Below are positions 51,941 to 60,031 of a stretch of DNA of 60,725 bases, one piece after another (positions within the stretch are counted from its first letter, which is position 1; each line of letters starts with the position of its first letter). The DNA is from a virus. The stretch spans positions 1 to 60,725 of the IMG/VR virus record IMGVR_UViG_3300036985_003137. The stretch is one strand, 5' to 3'. The translations under genes and the position numbers were made by a program. Below the pieces are notes generated by a model. That model saw only the letters and a program-made list of their open reading frames with translations, was not told where the DNA came from and did no database searches.

Positions 51941-52179
51941 TTTTTTGCTCTCATAAGTAGTATCGTTGTTAGCTTCTGGCTTAGTCGTATCATATCGCCG
52001 TCCAGTGTTCGGACTTGATCTATTAAATCTATTAACACATTGTGTGCTTCTTCGAGTATTGGCTTAACAATTGTTGTTGCCCACAACCACACAAAATAGG
52101 CGATATAACCCATGCCACCTGCTGCGATGATAGGAAAACCATATTGATTGATATACTTTGCAATCGCATCAAATTCCAT
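51937..52179 (-). CDS. Holin-like single-span membrane protein A
   Basis: 80 residues with one long hydrophobic helix (FPIIAAGGMGYIAYFVWLWAT, about 15-35) and a charged helical tail ending MRAKK. It lies directly upstream of the endolysin. GFPI-A and a YF run are shared with the next protein. A holin or antiholin is likely from position. Confidence 0.7.
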   Translation of the reverse strand: MEFDAIAKYINQYGFPIIAAGGMGYIAYFVWLWATTIVKPILEEAHNVLIDLIDQVRTLDGDMIRLSQKLTTILLMRAKK

Positions 52180-52411
52180 CTTTCTTACTCGGTAACTCTA
52201 ACGCTTCGGATAATAGCGCATCAATCTTTAAAATATCTTGTGACATTGACGTTACGCGCTCATCTAACTGCTTGATAATTACAATTAACCCTTTGACTTT
52301 TTCGAGTACCGATTCAAGTAGAAACTTTTGAGTTAAGTAAACAAAGTACATACCGACGCAAGCTGCCGCAATGGGGAAACCTACGTCAGAAACAAATACC
52401 AGTAATTCCAT
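52169..52411 (-). CDS. Holin-like single-span membrane protein B
   Basis: 80 residues with a transmembrane helix (VGFPIAAACVGMYFVYL, about 10-26) and an acidic helical tail. It has the same length and plan as the neighbouring protein A (GFPI-A, YF), so the two are probably duplicated or related holin components. Overlaps A by 11 bases. Confidence 0.68.
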   Translation of the reverse strand: MELLVFVSDVGFPIAAACVGMYFVYLTQKFLLESVLEKVKGLIVIIKQLDERVTSMSQDILKIDALLSEALELPSKKDGI

Positions 52412-52422
52412 AGTTTATAGAT

Positions 52423-52602
52423 TTAAAACGTCATACCAATAGAGACATACTGTTTGTCAGCAAATTCAGGTAACTCTGAAATTGTACCCAGAATTCCAGT
52501 TTCAGAATCAAAGTATTTTTGTACCACAATACTGGCTTTTTCTTCTTCTGTTAATCCTTCATAAAAATATAAAGCATTTGGCATTTTATCTGTTATTTTC
52601 AT
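52423..52602 (-). CDS. Small hypothetical protein before the lysis genes
   Basis: 59 residues, acidic, soluble; no recognised motif (MPNALYFYEGLTEEEKASIVV region). A very small protein next to fibre genes could be a fibre chaperone, but nothing in the sequence shows it. GGAGTTAAT precedes the ATG. Confidence 0.55.
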   Translation of the reverse strand: MKITDKMPNALYFYEGLTEEEKASIVVQKYFDSETGILGTISELPEFADKQYVSIGMTF

Positions 52603-52603
52603 A

Positions 52604-53329
52604 TTAACTCCAAAATTGAATAAGTTGTGTTTGTGTTATGCCAGTTCTATTGGCAGAAATTCCTGAATATCTAAGCTGTGAAATATCTGAAATTATCGTA
52701 CTTGCTTTAATAGTGTATATTCTATTAGTAGAGATACTTGTACCTAAAGTAAATATAGTAGCATCCTGTAAGTATAAGATACTACTAATAGATGGTGTAG
52801 AAATCCCTGAATACTTAACCCGTAAAACATCTGTAACTTGATTATTTACTATAGCTGTGAATGGTTTAGCTGATTTTATTCCAGAAATTCTACTTAGTAA
52901 AACATCTGAAATTATCATACTTACTATAGCTGTATTAATTCTATTAGTAGACAATCCTGTACCCATATTAAATACAGAAGCATCCTGTAAGTATAAGGTA
53001 CTACTAATAGGTACTGATTTTACATCTGAATATCTAACCCATAAAACATCTGTAACTAATTTACTTACTATAGTTGCAAATGGTTTAACTGCTTTTATTC
53101 CTGAATATCTAATACGTGATATATCTGTAACTAGATTACTTACTGTAGCTGTACTGATTCTAGTAGTAGAGATGCTTGTACCCATATTAAATACAGAAGC
53201 ATTCGTAAATTTAACACTATTTACTTTTGCTGGGGCAACTGGAGAGATTCCCCGAGCTGAGGAAGTAATTACATTACCTCCTCTAGGAAACCCAAAAATG
53301 TATCCAGTTACCTCAACAATGGTAATCAT
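52604..53329 (-). CDS. Repetitive fibre-associated protein
   Basis: 241 residues built from at least six related segments with pattern V-DV-R-YSGI, and three larger units of about 73 residues containing STNRINTAIVS and LYLQDASVFN. Ser/Thr/Ile-rich beta-helical sequence suits a tail fibre or adhesin. It abuts the 734-residue fibre gene (4-base overlap). The repeats could permit domain shuffling. Role inferred. Confidence 0.62.
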   Translation of the reverse strand: MITIVEVTGYIFGFPRGGNVITSSARGISPVAPAKVNSVKFTNASVFNMGTSISTTRISTATVSNLVTDISRIRYSGIKAVKPFATIVSKLVTDVLWVRYSDVKSVPISSTLYLQDASVFNMGTGLSTNRINTAIVSMIISDVLLSRISGIKSAKPFTAIVNNQVTDVLRVKYSGISTPSISSILYLQDATIFTLGTSISTNRIYTIKASTIISDISQLRYSGISANRTGITQTQLIQFWS

Positions 53330-55530
53330 GCTGGAATTGCTACCTGACCAAGTGAAATTGTTCCAGTAGGATTACCACCTACTGTAATTCCACCATTAAC
53401 ATTACTATATACCTTCAATCCAGTATCAACTGATACATAGATACGAGAACCATCAAAGAATGCCAAGGAGTTTGTAGTAGCAAACGTATTTGTCGACCCT
53501 TGGTCAAGCATCATCACAGAGGCAGTTAGTGTAGTAGTAGCATTTTTGCCTACTGATGTAATAAACCAGTTATTAGCTACTGCTGAATTCTTAGGTATCA
53601 TAACCAATGACCCTTGACACTTAAACGCAGTTAATGCTGTATTAGCAGTCAATGCTGAAGCAGTACCAACACTTTGTGTACTAATTAAAGCACCGGTTCT
53701 TAAATTGAACTGTGATTGATAAATAGTCCCACTTGTTATCGCTTGCCAAGAAATAGCGGTATTTCCATCTAAAACTTGTGTGTTTACATTAGCTGGAATA
53801 CCTGCTGTTTGTAACCCTGTTAATAACGTAGGTGTACCGCCAGCAAATGGGATTTTGATAATTCTAAATGAAGCTGCCGCTACAGGAATAGGTGTAGCTA
53901 AGAAATTTCCTTCAAAATCTGGTTTAATATCACGAATAATTTGCACTTCAGCTGAAGGTAATGCTGGGCAAGTTACAGTAGGAATAGTCGCTGCGGTAAT
54001 AGCTGTTACCGTACCTGTTGATGCTTGTGAGTTGAAGCGGTAGAAGATAGGTGTATTTGATGCGGTAATGGGTGAACAAATAACTGTACCACCATTGATA
54101 CCAAGCGAACTATATCCAACTGAGCTAAATGTTACGAGGGTACTATCATCTGCTGTATCTAATCTTGATAATGATATTCCCACTACGCTTGAAGTGAAAT
54201 ACACATAACGCTCACCATCAAATTCAATATCCGAATAGCCGCCGCCTGTAGCAACAGTACTTACTGTTTTTGTGTCCAGTCTAAATCTTACAACTGAACC
54301 GCCACCAGCCAAAATAGCATAAATTGATACACCGGTATAACAAATGGATTCTGGACGAGCACCCAACGAAAATATCTCACTAGTCCATGATGTATTAGCA
54401 AACCATGAGGTATTATCAGTAGATGCTGTCTTATGATGATTATTTAATAACCAATGTGGTCTATCCGTACCATTGCCAGCTGCATTACCATCACTATCAC
54501 ATGGGATTGTGATTTTGTTCATGTTTTGACCAATTGGAGCTAACACTTTTAAACCAAAGATTTGACCATAGTTAGTAATTGTACCAGCGTAGTCAGAGAT
54601 AGGTTTTACAGGCAGAGTTAATCTGCGTGTAGAGTCCCAACCATTGGAAATAAACTTATTTGCACTGTTTCCTAGATACCAAATAAATGCGTTTACTGTA
54701 GTGGCTAACCAGTTTGGCATAAATGTAGCACCATAATCACCACCCCATCCTTTGGCAGCATTTATACCTGAATAACCTTGTCTAGTTTTCGGCATAGAGA
54801 TTAGAGGATAATCACCTCCGTTTAGTGGTTTACCTGAACCGCCTGCCGTTGCTGCGCCAAGACACCATAGGGTTGATGACACCCAACCGAAGCAAGGATA
54901 ATTAGCAGCCGCTGTATCCATAACATCTTCACGAGCAGTTTCAAAAATACCTGCCCACAAAGAAGATTCATTGTTTATATATGAATGTAGGACACCCCAG
55001 CGTGGAGCAAAGTTAATAATAAAATCACATGATGTTAAGTTAAATCCAATTGGTGCAGAATCCATATAGGTATAGGCTTCATTCACACCAGTATGGCTAG
55101 TAACTGCGGCAGGTGTTGCTAAGTTGTAGTTAGCGGGGCTATCCCAGTATTCAACACATGAAATGTTAACAGTTAGTCGTTTTAAGTTATATCGAATTAC
55201 TGCGTTTTTATAAGTCACAGCGTCTTTATTGATACATCTAAAGACCTGAGTATAAATTGGTGACTGTGTTCCAGAGGTATTATCTTGACCACCCCAGAAT
55301 GAATCAAATAATATCCAACCACTATCTGTCTGTGGCGTAACCCCAGATGCAGCTGTGAATGTAACCCCACCTAGCGCACCAGCTTGCCCAACAGTAGTGT
55401 CTGTGATTGCGTCAGCAATAGTGTTGGCAAAAGTCATAAAAGGAGTTAGTGAACCAGCCCCTGAAGTTGGTGTAAATTGAGTTGATACTTGTATCGTGGA
55501 TTGCCCAATATATTTTGCGGTAATTGTCAT
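53326..55530 (-). CDS. Tail fibre / adhesin-like structural protein
   Basis: 734 residues, beta-rich, Ser/Thr/Gly/Asn-rich, with many aromatic-glycine turns and a C-terminal series of short beta strands (YVSVDTGLKVYSNVNGGI). No enzymatic motif. Similar in style to the truncated protein at the right end of the window. A receptor-binding or sheath-type tail protein is plausible; the N4 sheath gp65 and appendage gp66 are not found elsewhere in the window. Confidence 0.6.
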   Translation of the reverse strand: MTITAKYIGQSTIQVSTQFTPTSGAGSLTPFMTFANTIADAITDTTVGQAGALGGVTFTAASGVTPQTDSGWILFDSFWGGQDNTSGTQSPIYTQVFRCINKDAVTYKNAVIRYNLKRLTVNISCVEYWDSPANYNLATPAAVTSHTGVNEAYTYMDSAPIGFNLTSCDFIINFAPRWGVLHSYINNESSLWAGIFETAREDVMDTAAANYPCFGWVSSTLWCLGAATAGGSGKPLNGGDYPLISMPKTRQGYSGINAAKGWGGDYGATFMPNWLATTVNAFIWYLGNSANKFISNGWDSTRRLTLPVKPISDYAGTITNYGQIFGLKVLAPIGQNMNKITIPCDSDGNAAGNGTDRPHWLLNNHHKTASTDNTSWFANTSWTSEIFSLGARPESICYTGVSIYAILAGGGSVVRFRLDTKTVSTVATGGGYSDIEFDGERYVYFTSSVVGISLSRLDTADDSTLVTFSSVGYSSLGINGGTVICSPITASNTPIFYRFNSQASTGTVTAITAATIPTVTCPALPSAEVQIIRDIKPDFEGNFLATPIPVAAASFRIIKIPFAGGTPTLLTGLQTAGIPANVNTQVLDGNTAISWQAITSGTIYQSQFNLRTGALISTQSVGTASALTANTALTAFKCQGSLVMIPKNSAVANNWFITSVGKNATTTLTASVMMLDQGSTNTFATTNSLAFFDGSRIYVSVDTGLKVYSNVNGGITVGGNPTGTISLGQVAIPA

Positions 55531-55925
55531 GAATTATATTCCAATGTTAATGTTAAGTTTTCTCCACCCGTAGTCAACAAATCCACAGTCATAAAATCAG
55601 TTGGGGACATTGATAAGCTAAAGGTCTCAGTTATTGATTTGTAAGAATTAGCAGGTAAAGTAATCATCTCAACCATGACTGCGTTTATATTTATTTGAAG
55701 TATGACATCATAAGCAGACCTTGCGCCTATGCTTATAAAACCAGTTGTAATGTTAATTGCTGCTGAAGGATACCATCTGATTATGCCTAATGTTGGTATT
55801 AGGTTTCCAAATAAGTTAAACAATCTGGACGTTTTAACAGATGCCCCAGCTGCGCCAGTTTCATCGCCGAAAGGCAACTCTCTTATTGCTCCATCAATAA
55901 TAACTAACGGTCTTCTTATTGCCAT
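55527..55925 (-). CDS. Hypothetical virion-associated protein
   Basis: 132 residues, beta-rich, ending TLTLEYNS. Overlaps the fibre gene downstream by 4 bases and is 1 base from the decoration-like gene upstream. No family recognised. Confidence 0.62.
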   Translation of the reverse strand: MAIRRPLVIIDGAIRELPFGDETGAAGASVKTSRLFNLFGNLIPTLGIIRWYPSAAINITTGFISIGARSAYDVILQININAVMVEMITLPANSYKSITETFSLSMSPTDFMTVDLLTTGGENLTLTLEYNS

Positions 55926-55926
55926 T

Positions 55927-56439
55927 TTAGGCTAATACAATAGAGGGAAGAGATTGAAAGTTCAGGTTAGTTGCTGAGGTAGCAAATCCAACTACTTGAA
56001 CAATATTACCTGATGTACTTGGTGCTGTTGTAGTTGCTGTACCTGCTGTAGTAGCTAAGAATTGCTTGCCAGGAGTTAAACCTGTTACAGCCGTATTATT
56101 ACCTTCAAAGTAAACTACAGCGTTAGTAGCAGCGGTAAACGCAGACAACACAAAACCATTAGCCTCTTTACCTACGACTGTTGCATCTGCTTTTCTTACA
56201 TTAGCTACACCTACGTTACTCCAGATATTAACTAAGTTGCCCGCTGATAGGTTTTCTGACGCAAGAACACTTGCTGTATCAGCACCAATACCTGAAGGCA
56301 TGAAGGATTGGTCTAATTGACCAGATGCGTTTAATACAGGAACTTTATCCGCATCAGTTGCACCAGTTGATGTTTGAATCCCTATAACTACTTCTGTAAT
56401 TTGTCCCGCAATAGTTTTTAAAAACTTTGGAATTGCCAT
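55927..56439 (-). CDS. Fibre/decoration-type protein
   Basis: 170 residues. Repeated structural elements such as LSAGNLVNIWSNVGVANVRKADATVVGKEANGFV and GLTPGKQFLATTAG belong to a widely spread phage virion domain found in fibres and decoration proteins. The collagen-like protein next to it ends in the same kind of element (GLAPGEPIFLQP). A virion surface role is likely. Confidence 0.72.
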   Translation of the reverse strand: MAIPKFLKTIAGQITEVVIGIQTSTGATDADKVPVLNASGQLDQSFMPSGIGADTASVLASENLSAGNLVNIWSNVGVANVRKADATVVGKEANGFVLSAFTAATNAVVYFEGNNTAVTGLTPGKQFLATTAGTATTTAPSTSGNIVQVVGFATSATNLNFQSLPSIVLA

Positions 56440-56440
56440 T

Positions 56441-57376
56441 TTAGTTTCCTAGAAATATGGGTGAATGTATTTGGATAATGATTGTAGTAAGAGATTTTGC
56501 ATGCCCTAATACCTGAGACAAACCAGTCATAGGTGCTAAATGAGAGTATAAGCCATTAGGTTGTAAGAATATAGGTTCACCAGGAGCTAATCCTGAAAAT
56601 CCACTTAACTCTCCAGAAGTCATTATAGCGACACTTTCATCTATATTTACAGCTTGTATTGTAAAACCAACAGCAGATTTTACTCCTGCATATTCTCCCA
56701 AAGCAGTAACTGCACGATGTGCCCCTAAATCTGTCTTAGATATAATATATGATAACTGAGGTCCACTATCACCCTGAATACCTTGAATACCTTGTAGTCC
56801 TGTCTCTCCTTTGATTCCTTGAGGTCCTTGAGGTCCTGTAATGCCTACACTACCTTGTAATCCTGTATCTCCTTTGACACCCTGTAATCCTGTATCTCCT
56901 TTTACTCCTTGAATACTTTGAAGTCCCTGTATTCCTTGTATTCCTTGTATTCCAGCAATACCTTGTATACCTTGACTACCTTGGAGTCCAATACTTCCTT
57001 GAATGCCTGGACCTCCTTGAGCACCAGTATCACCTTTGATACCTTGAATGCCTTGATCTCCTGGGTCTCCTTTATCACCTTTTAAATTACTTGATTCTAT
57101 CTCAGGAGCAGGAGAAAGAGTTTCTATAGGAAAAATACTCCATATACTTGTAGCTCGAGAAGGATCTATTTTTGATACACCCGAGGTATTACAAATATAT
57201 GAAAGATTATTAAAGATAACTACGTCAAACTTATAGTAGTAAGACGCAGTAATCCACATACCTTTATTAATTGGATTTATTAGCCCTAACCCAGAAAGCA
57301 CTTTTAGACCTCCATTACTTACTTGTCCACCAAGTAATGAACGAGAATATTGCACCAATGGTGAAAACGATCCCAC
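56441..57376 (-). CDS. Collagen-like tail fibre protein
   Basis: 311 residues. An N-terminal domain (about 1-100) probably mounts the fibre. About 35 Gly-X-Y triplets follow, with Gly-Ile-Gln and Gly-Asp-Thr most frequent and one Ser in place of Gly. The last 90 residues end with a beta domain containing GLAPGEPIF. Trimerises as a rigid rod. It starts inside the 70-residue membrane gene in another frame. Confidence 0.8.
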   Translation of the reverse strand: MGSFSPLVQYSRSLLGGQVSNGGLKVLSGLGLINPINKGMWITASYYYKFDVVIFNNLSYICNTSGVSKIDPSRATSIWSIFPIETLSPAPEIESSNLKGDKGDPGDQGIQGIKGDTGAQGGPGIQGSIGLQGSQGIQGIAGIQGIQGIQGLQSIQGVKGDTGLQGVKGDTGLQGSVGITGPQGPQGIKGETGLQGIQGIQGDSGPQLSYIISKTDLGAHRAVTALGEYAGVKSAVGFTIQAVNIDESVAIMTSGELSGFSGLAPGEPIFLQPNGLYSHLAPMTGLSQVLGHAKSLTTIIIQIHSPIFLGN

Positions 57377-57527
57377 CGATAAAGCCTTTATAACGTGCTT
57401 GATCAGCTTTCATTTTTTCAAGTAATTCGTGTATATCACACAACTTATCATCTTGTTCCTTCAAGTCATCACTTAATGAATACACACGCTGTTCAATCTT
57501 GGCTAGTCGGCAGGCTTCGTCAGGCAT
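57315..57527 (-). CDS. Coiled-coil membrane protein (possible spanin/holin-type)
   Basis: 70 residues: a charged coiled coil (residues 8-45) and one transmembrane helix (GFIGGIVFTIGAIFSFITWW, about 48-67) at the C-terminus. Such haemolysin XhlA-like proteins accompany lysis or tail genes. The end overlaps the collagen-like gene by 62 bases in a different frame. Confidence 0.6.
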   Translation of the reverse strand: MPDEACRLAKIEQRVYSLSDDLKEQDDKLCDIHELLEKMKADQARYKGFIGGIVFTIGAIFSFITWWTSK

Positions 57528-57531
57528 ATCG

Positions 57532-57678
57532 TTAATCCGTTACTAAGTCAACGGCACCATCAACGACTATATCTACTACTTCTTCTACCATATCATGAGG
57601 CAGAATAGGCACAGCTGTTTCTATTACATCTTCTGCTACATCTTTTACTGCGTGTACGATTTGGTCAAATATTGACAT
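57532..57678 (-). CDS. 48-residue acidic helical peptide
   Basis: Short acidic, Val-rich, amphipathic sequence (IVHAVKDVAEDVIETAVP) with no motif, between two small genes on the same strand. GGAGTAGTATT before the ATG supports translation. Function unknown. Confidence 0.5.
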   Translation of the reverse strand: MSIFDQIVHAVKDVAEDVIETAVPILPHDMVEEVVDIVVDGAVDLVTD

Positions 57679-57692
57679 AATACTACTCCAGA

Positions 57693-57947
57693 TTAAGTGG
57701 TGGGTTTATACATCTCGGTATCTTTCATATTGGCTTTATTCAAGCCCTCATTATAGCCATATGTGAATGCATCATCAATGTAGTCACAAAGCAATGAATG
57801 GAACCAGTCTGTATGATCATTGATCAATTTAGTCTTTTCTTCTGGGGTGTAGGCCACACTTTCATTAACAGAACCAATTTTAACTGCTAATTTAAGTAAA
57901 TCTTCCTTTTCCTCAGTAGACAATTTTACTGTATGTACTACTTGCAT
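57693..57947 (-). CDS. Small hypothetical protein
   Basis: 84 residues, charged and helical. Overlaps the upstream gene by 10 bases. No recognised motif. Confidence 0.58.
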   Translation of the reverse strand: MQVVHTVKLSTEEKEDLLKLAVKIGSVNESVAYTPEEKTKLINDHTDWFHSLLCDYIDDAFTYGYNEGLNKANMKDTEMYKPTT

Positions 57948-58276
57948 ATGTACTCCTGGTACGCGGTAATAAATCTTCTAGTGATCGCTTGCCCCTCTGA
58001 CGTCATAAAGAACTCAGGGATACACTCCTGATTTTCTGCGAGAGACAACCATTGCTGTTGAGCTTCAGTAAGGGCAGAGCCCACCGCAGAGAGCAATGTT
58101 ACACTCTCTGCAGTAGGTTCAACTTTTTCAGCTGGCGTTTCTTTCGCCAACTCCATCTGAAGAACTCTTTTTATCGTTTCTTCTAGCGTCTCTACTCTTC
58201 TCATCGCTTGGGCTTTCAAAGGCACCATCTGTGATTGAAGAAGTTCGATCTGCTTTTGGATCGTTAACGAGTCCAT
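57938..58276 (-). CDS. Small coiled-coil protein
   Basis: 112 residues, with a coiled coil of about 40 residues at the N-terminus (QIELLQSQMVPLKAQAMRRVETLEET) and a helical C-terminus. It follows the 299-residue virion protein by 14 bases and may be its partner. No family recognised. Confidence 0.6.
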   Translation of the reverse strand: MDSLTIQKQIELLQSQMVPLKAQAMRRVETLEETIKRVLQMELAKETPAEKVEPTAESVTLLSAVGSALTEAQQQWLSLAENQECIPEFFMTSEGQAITRRFITAYQEYICK

Positions 58277-58290
58277 AGCTTATAGCATCC

Positions 58291-59190
58291 TTAAAAGCCG
58301 GCAACATTCGTTGGTGTTTGATTCACACCGCGCTGACTACCTCCAATGTTTAAGTTAGTCGCCATAGCATTTTGGTTGTGACTTAATGACTGAACGGCGG
58401 CTAAAATGCCTTGGATTTGAGTTTGTTGCTGCTGTTGCACAGATGTTTGGTTAACATTAGTAATAACATCAACGTTACCTGAACGAACATTTTCTGCAGC
58501 TAATTGGCGAGATAATTGAACTTCCAATACACCCACCTCACGTTGTAACTGTAACTCACGTGCATTTGGTAACTGATCTTTTAAATCAGCAATCGCGGCA
58601 CGAGTCAGATTACCATCAGCGCTTATACTAGCTGTAATGATCTGTGTATTACGTAGACCGGCGATTTCACCGTCTTTGGCTGCAAGAGATGCTGCTGCCG
58701 CCGCATTTGCAATAGCTGCATTAGTCACAGCAAATTGTGTATTGCTAACGTTAGCGAATGCAGAGATATCCCCACTGATATCATTAGCGTGACTATCCAC
58801 CGCACTAATGATGCTTGCCTGTCCTTGCATCGATGCAATTTGAGCTTGCAAGATTTGGTTAGTAACTTGGCCGTTACTTGCAGTGATTGCGTTCTGCACA
58901 TCACCTTCAGCCTTCCAGATTTCTCTTTGGACTTCACCAATCTCACGTCTTACTGCGCCGATGTCTTGAATGGTGTTGATGCCATTCACGATCCCTTGTA
59001 CTTCATTGACAGTGGCGCCGTGGACCGCTGCAGCTGCAGCTGCACCATCACCGCCGTTGTTACCAAACAAACCACCTTTTCCACCGAAAAGGGCAGCACC
59101 TAGAATTAAAGGTGTAATTGCGCCCATTCCCATATCGTTCCCGCCAGCTTGCGGCATTGTAAAGATATTTGGGGTTGTCATGTCAGCCAT
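58291..59190 (-). CDS. Virion-type structural protein with Gly/Ala-rich head
   Basis: 299 residues. The first 60 are Gly/Ala/Met-rich (GGKGGLFGNNGGDGAAAAAAV), then an Ala/Ile/Gln-rich coiled region, then a Gln-rich tail. Proteins of this plan are present in many phages near tail genes. Codon use is visibly richer in GC than in neighbouring genes. Role unassigned; virion location inferred. Confidence 0.62.
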   Translation of the reverse strand: MADMTTPNIFTMPQAGGNDMGMGAITPLILGAALFGGKGGLFGNNGGDGAAAAAAVHGATVNEVQGIVNGINTIQDIGAVRREIGEVQREIWKAEGDVQNAITASNGQVTNQILQAQIASMQGQASIISAVDSHANDISGDISAFANVSNTQFAVTNAAIANAAAAASLAAKDGEIAGLRNTQIITASISADGNLTRAAIADLKDQLPNARELQLQREVGVLEVQLSRQLAAENVRSGNVDVITNVNQTSVQQQQQTQIQGILAAVQSLSHNQNAMATNLNIGGSQRGVNQTPTNVAGF

Positions 59191-59303
59191 TTGTAACTCC
59201 GGGTTTTGTCAGGTAGAAGCCGCCTGACTCGGTTGTGAGGGAAATCCCTCAATCTGATGTAGCAGTAAGACATTCCCTTGATACTACTGCTGTGATATAG
59301 AAT
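59191..59303 (-). promoter_or_regulatory. Intergenic leader with hairpins
   Basis: The 113-base gap between consecutive leftward genes holds GAGGGA-AA-TCCCTC (59237-59250, a perfect small inverted repeat) and flanking AGCAGTA / TACTGCT arms of a larger loop. Terminator and promoter are both possible; no T run follows on the minus strand. TCAGG / CCTGA arms lie before the start of the 299-residue gene. Confidence 0.45.
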
Positions 59304-59762
59304 TTAAATTGGGTTGCCTGTTAAAATTATAGTAGCTCTCTCTGGAGTAATATAAGTTATATCAGGAGTTTGTGTTGGTATAATTTTAGTTTTTGATAAA
59401 TACTCCAAAGCGTCTTTAACTGAAGGTAAGTTTAAATCAACTACAGTTACTTTTGGATCGGTAAATCTAGACCATATAGTTTTTACCATTGGATCTGTTG
59501 AATATGATATAGATATCTCTTCCTTTATCATAAACAAATTTCTAAAATCAACTGGTAACAAAATAGGTAATTTTGGTGTTGGTGGGGTGAATTCTGGTAT
59601 ACCTGTTTCATCTAAAATAACAAGATAATCTACCCCCACCACGGTAGAATCATCAACGATAAATTGAATTACGGGCTGTTCGGGCACACTACTTACAACA
59701 CCCTCATTATTTGTGTTTATACACCCAACTACAACACCATTTAAAACATTTACATATTGCAT
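59304..59762 (-). CDS. Hypothetical protein near fibre genes
   Basis: 152 residues, mixed beta, with FTPPTPKLPILLP in the middle and helical segments after it. The plan recalls small fibre-assembly proteins, but no motif is decisive. Overlaps the upstream gene by 1 base. Confidence 0.58.
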   Translation of the reverse strand: MQYVNVLNGVVVGCINTNNEGVVSSVPEQPVIQFIVDDSTVVGVDYLVILDETGIPEFTPPTPKLPILLPVDFRNLFMIKEEISISYSTDPMVKTIWSRFTDPKVTVVDLNLPSVKDALEYLSKTKIIPTQTPDITYITPERATIILTGNPI

Positions 59763-60022
59763 TATGTTAACTCCTCGAGAATTGATATGTGCAAAGGTAT
59801 ATTAACTGTAGTAATAGTAGTGGATTCCCCTCCTCTTAAATAATATTCAAAAGTACCTAATGTTTCACTAACAACATAAGTTATATACAGTGTATCTACA
59901 ATAAAAGAGTTTGCTGAGGAACCCTTTAAATGATAGTTAATATGCACTTTCCCATTAGATTGAGCCGTGTATGTTATCGATGTTCCGTTGCCAGTTAGTG
60001 TAGCTATAAATCCAGTTGCCAT
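59762..60022 (-). CDS. Small beta-rich protein near fibre genes
   Basis: 86 residues, beta-strand-rich, Thr/Ser/Tyr-rich (YTAQSNGKVHINYHLKG). Directly downstream of the truncated fibre gene (9-base gap). Perhaps a fibre accessory subunit. No family recognised. Confidence 0.58.
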   Translation of the reverse strand: MATGFIATLTGNGTSITYTAQSNGKVHINYHLKGSSANSFIVDTLYITYVVSETLGTFEYYLRGGESTTITTVNIPLHISILEELT

Positions 60023-60031
60023 TATTGTATC

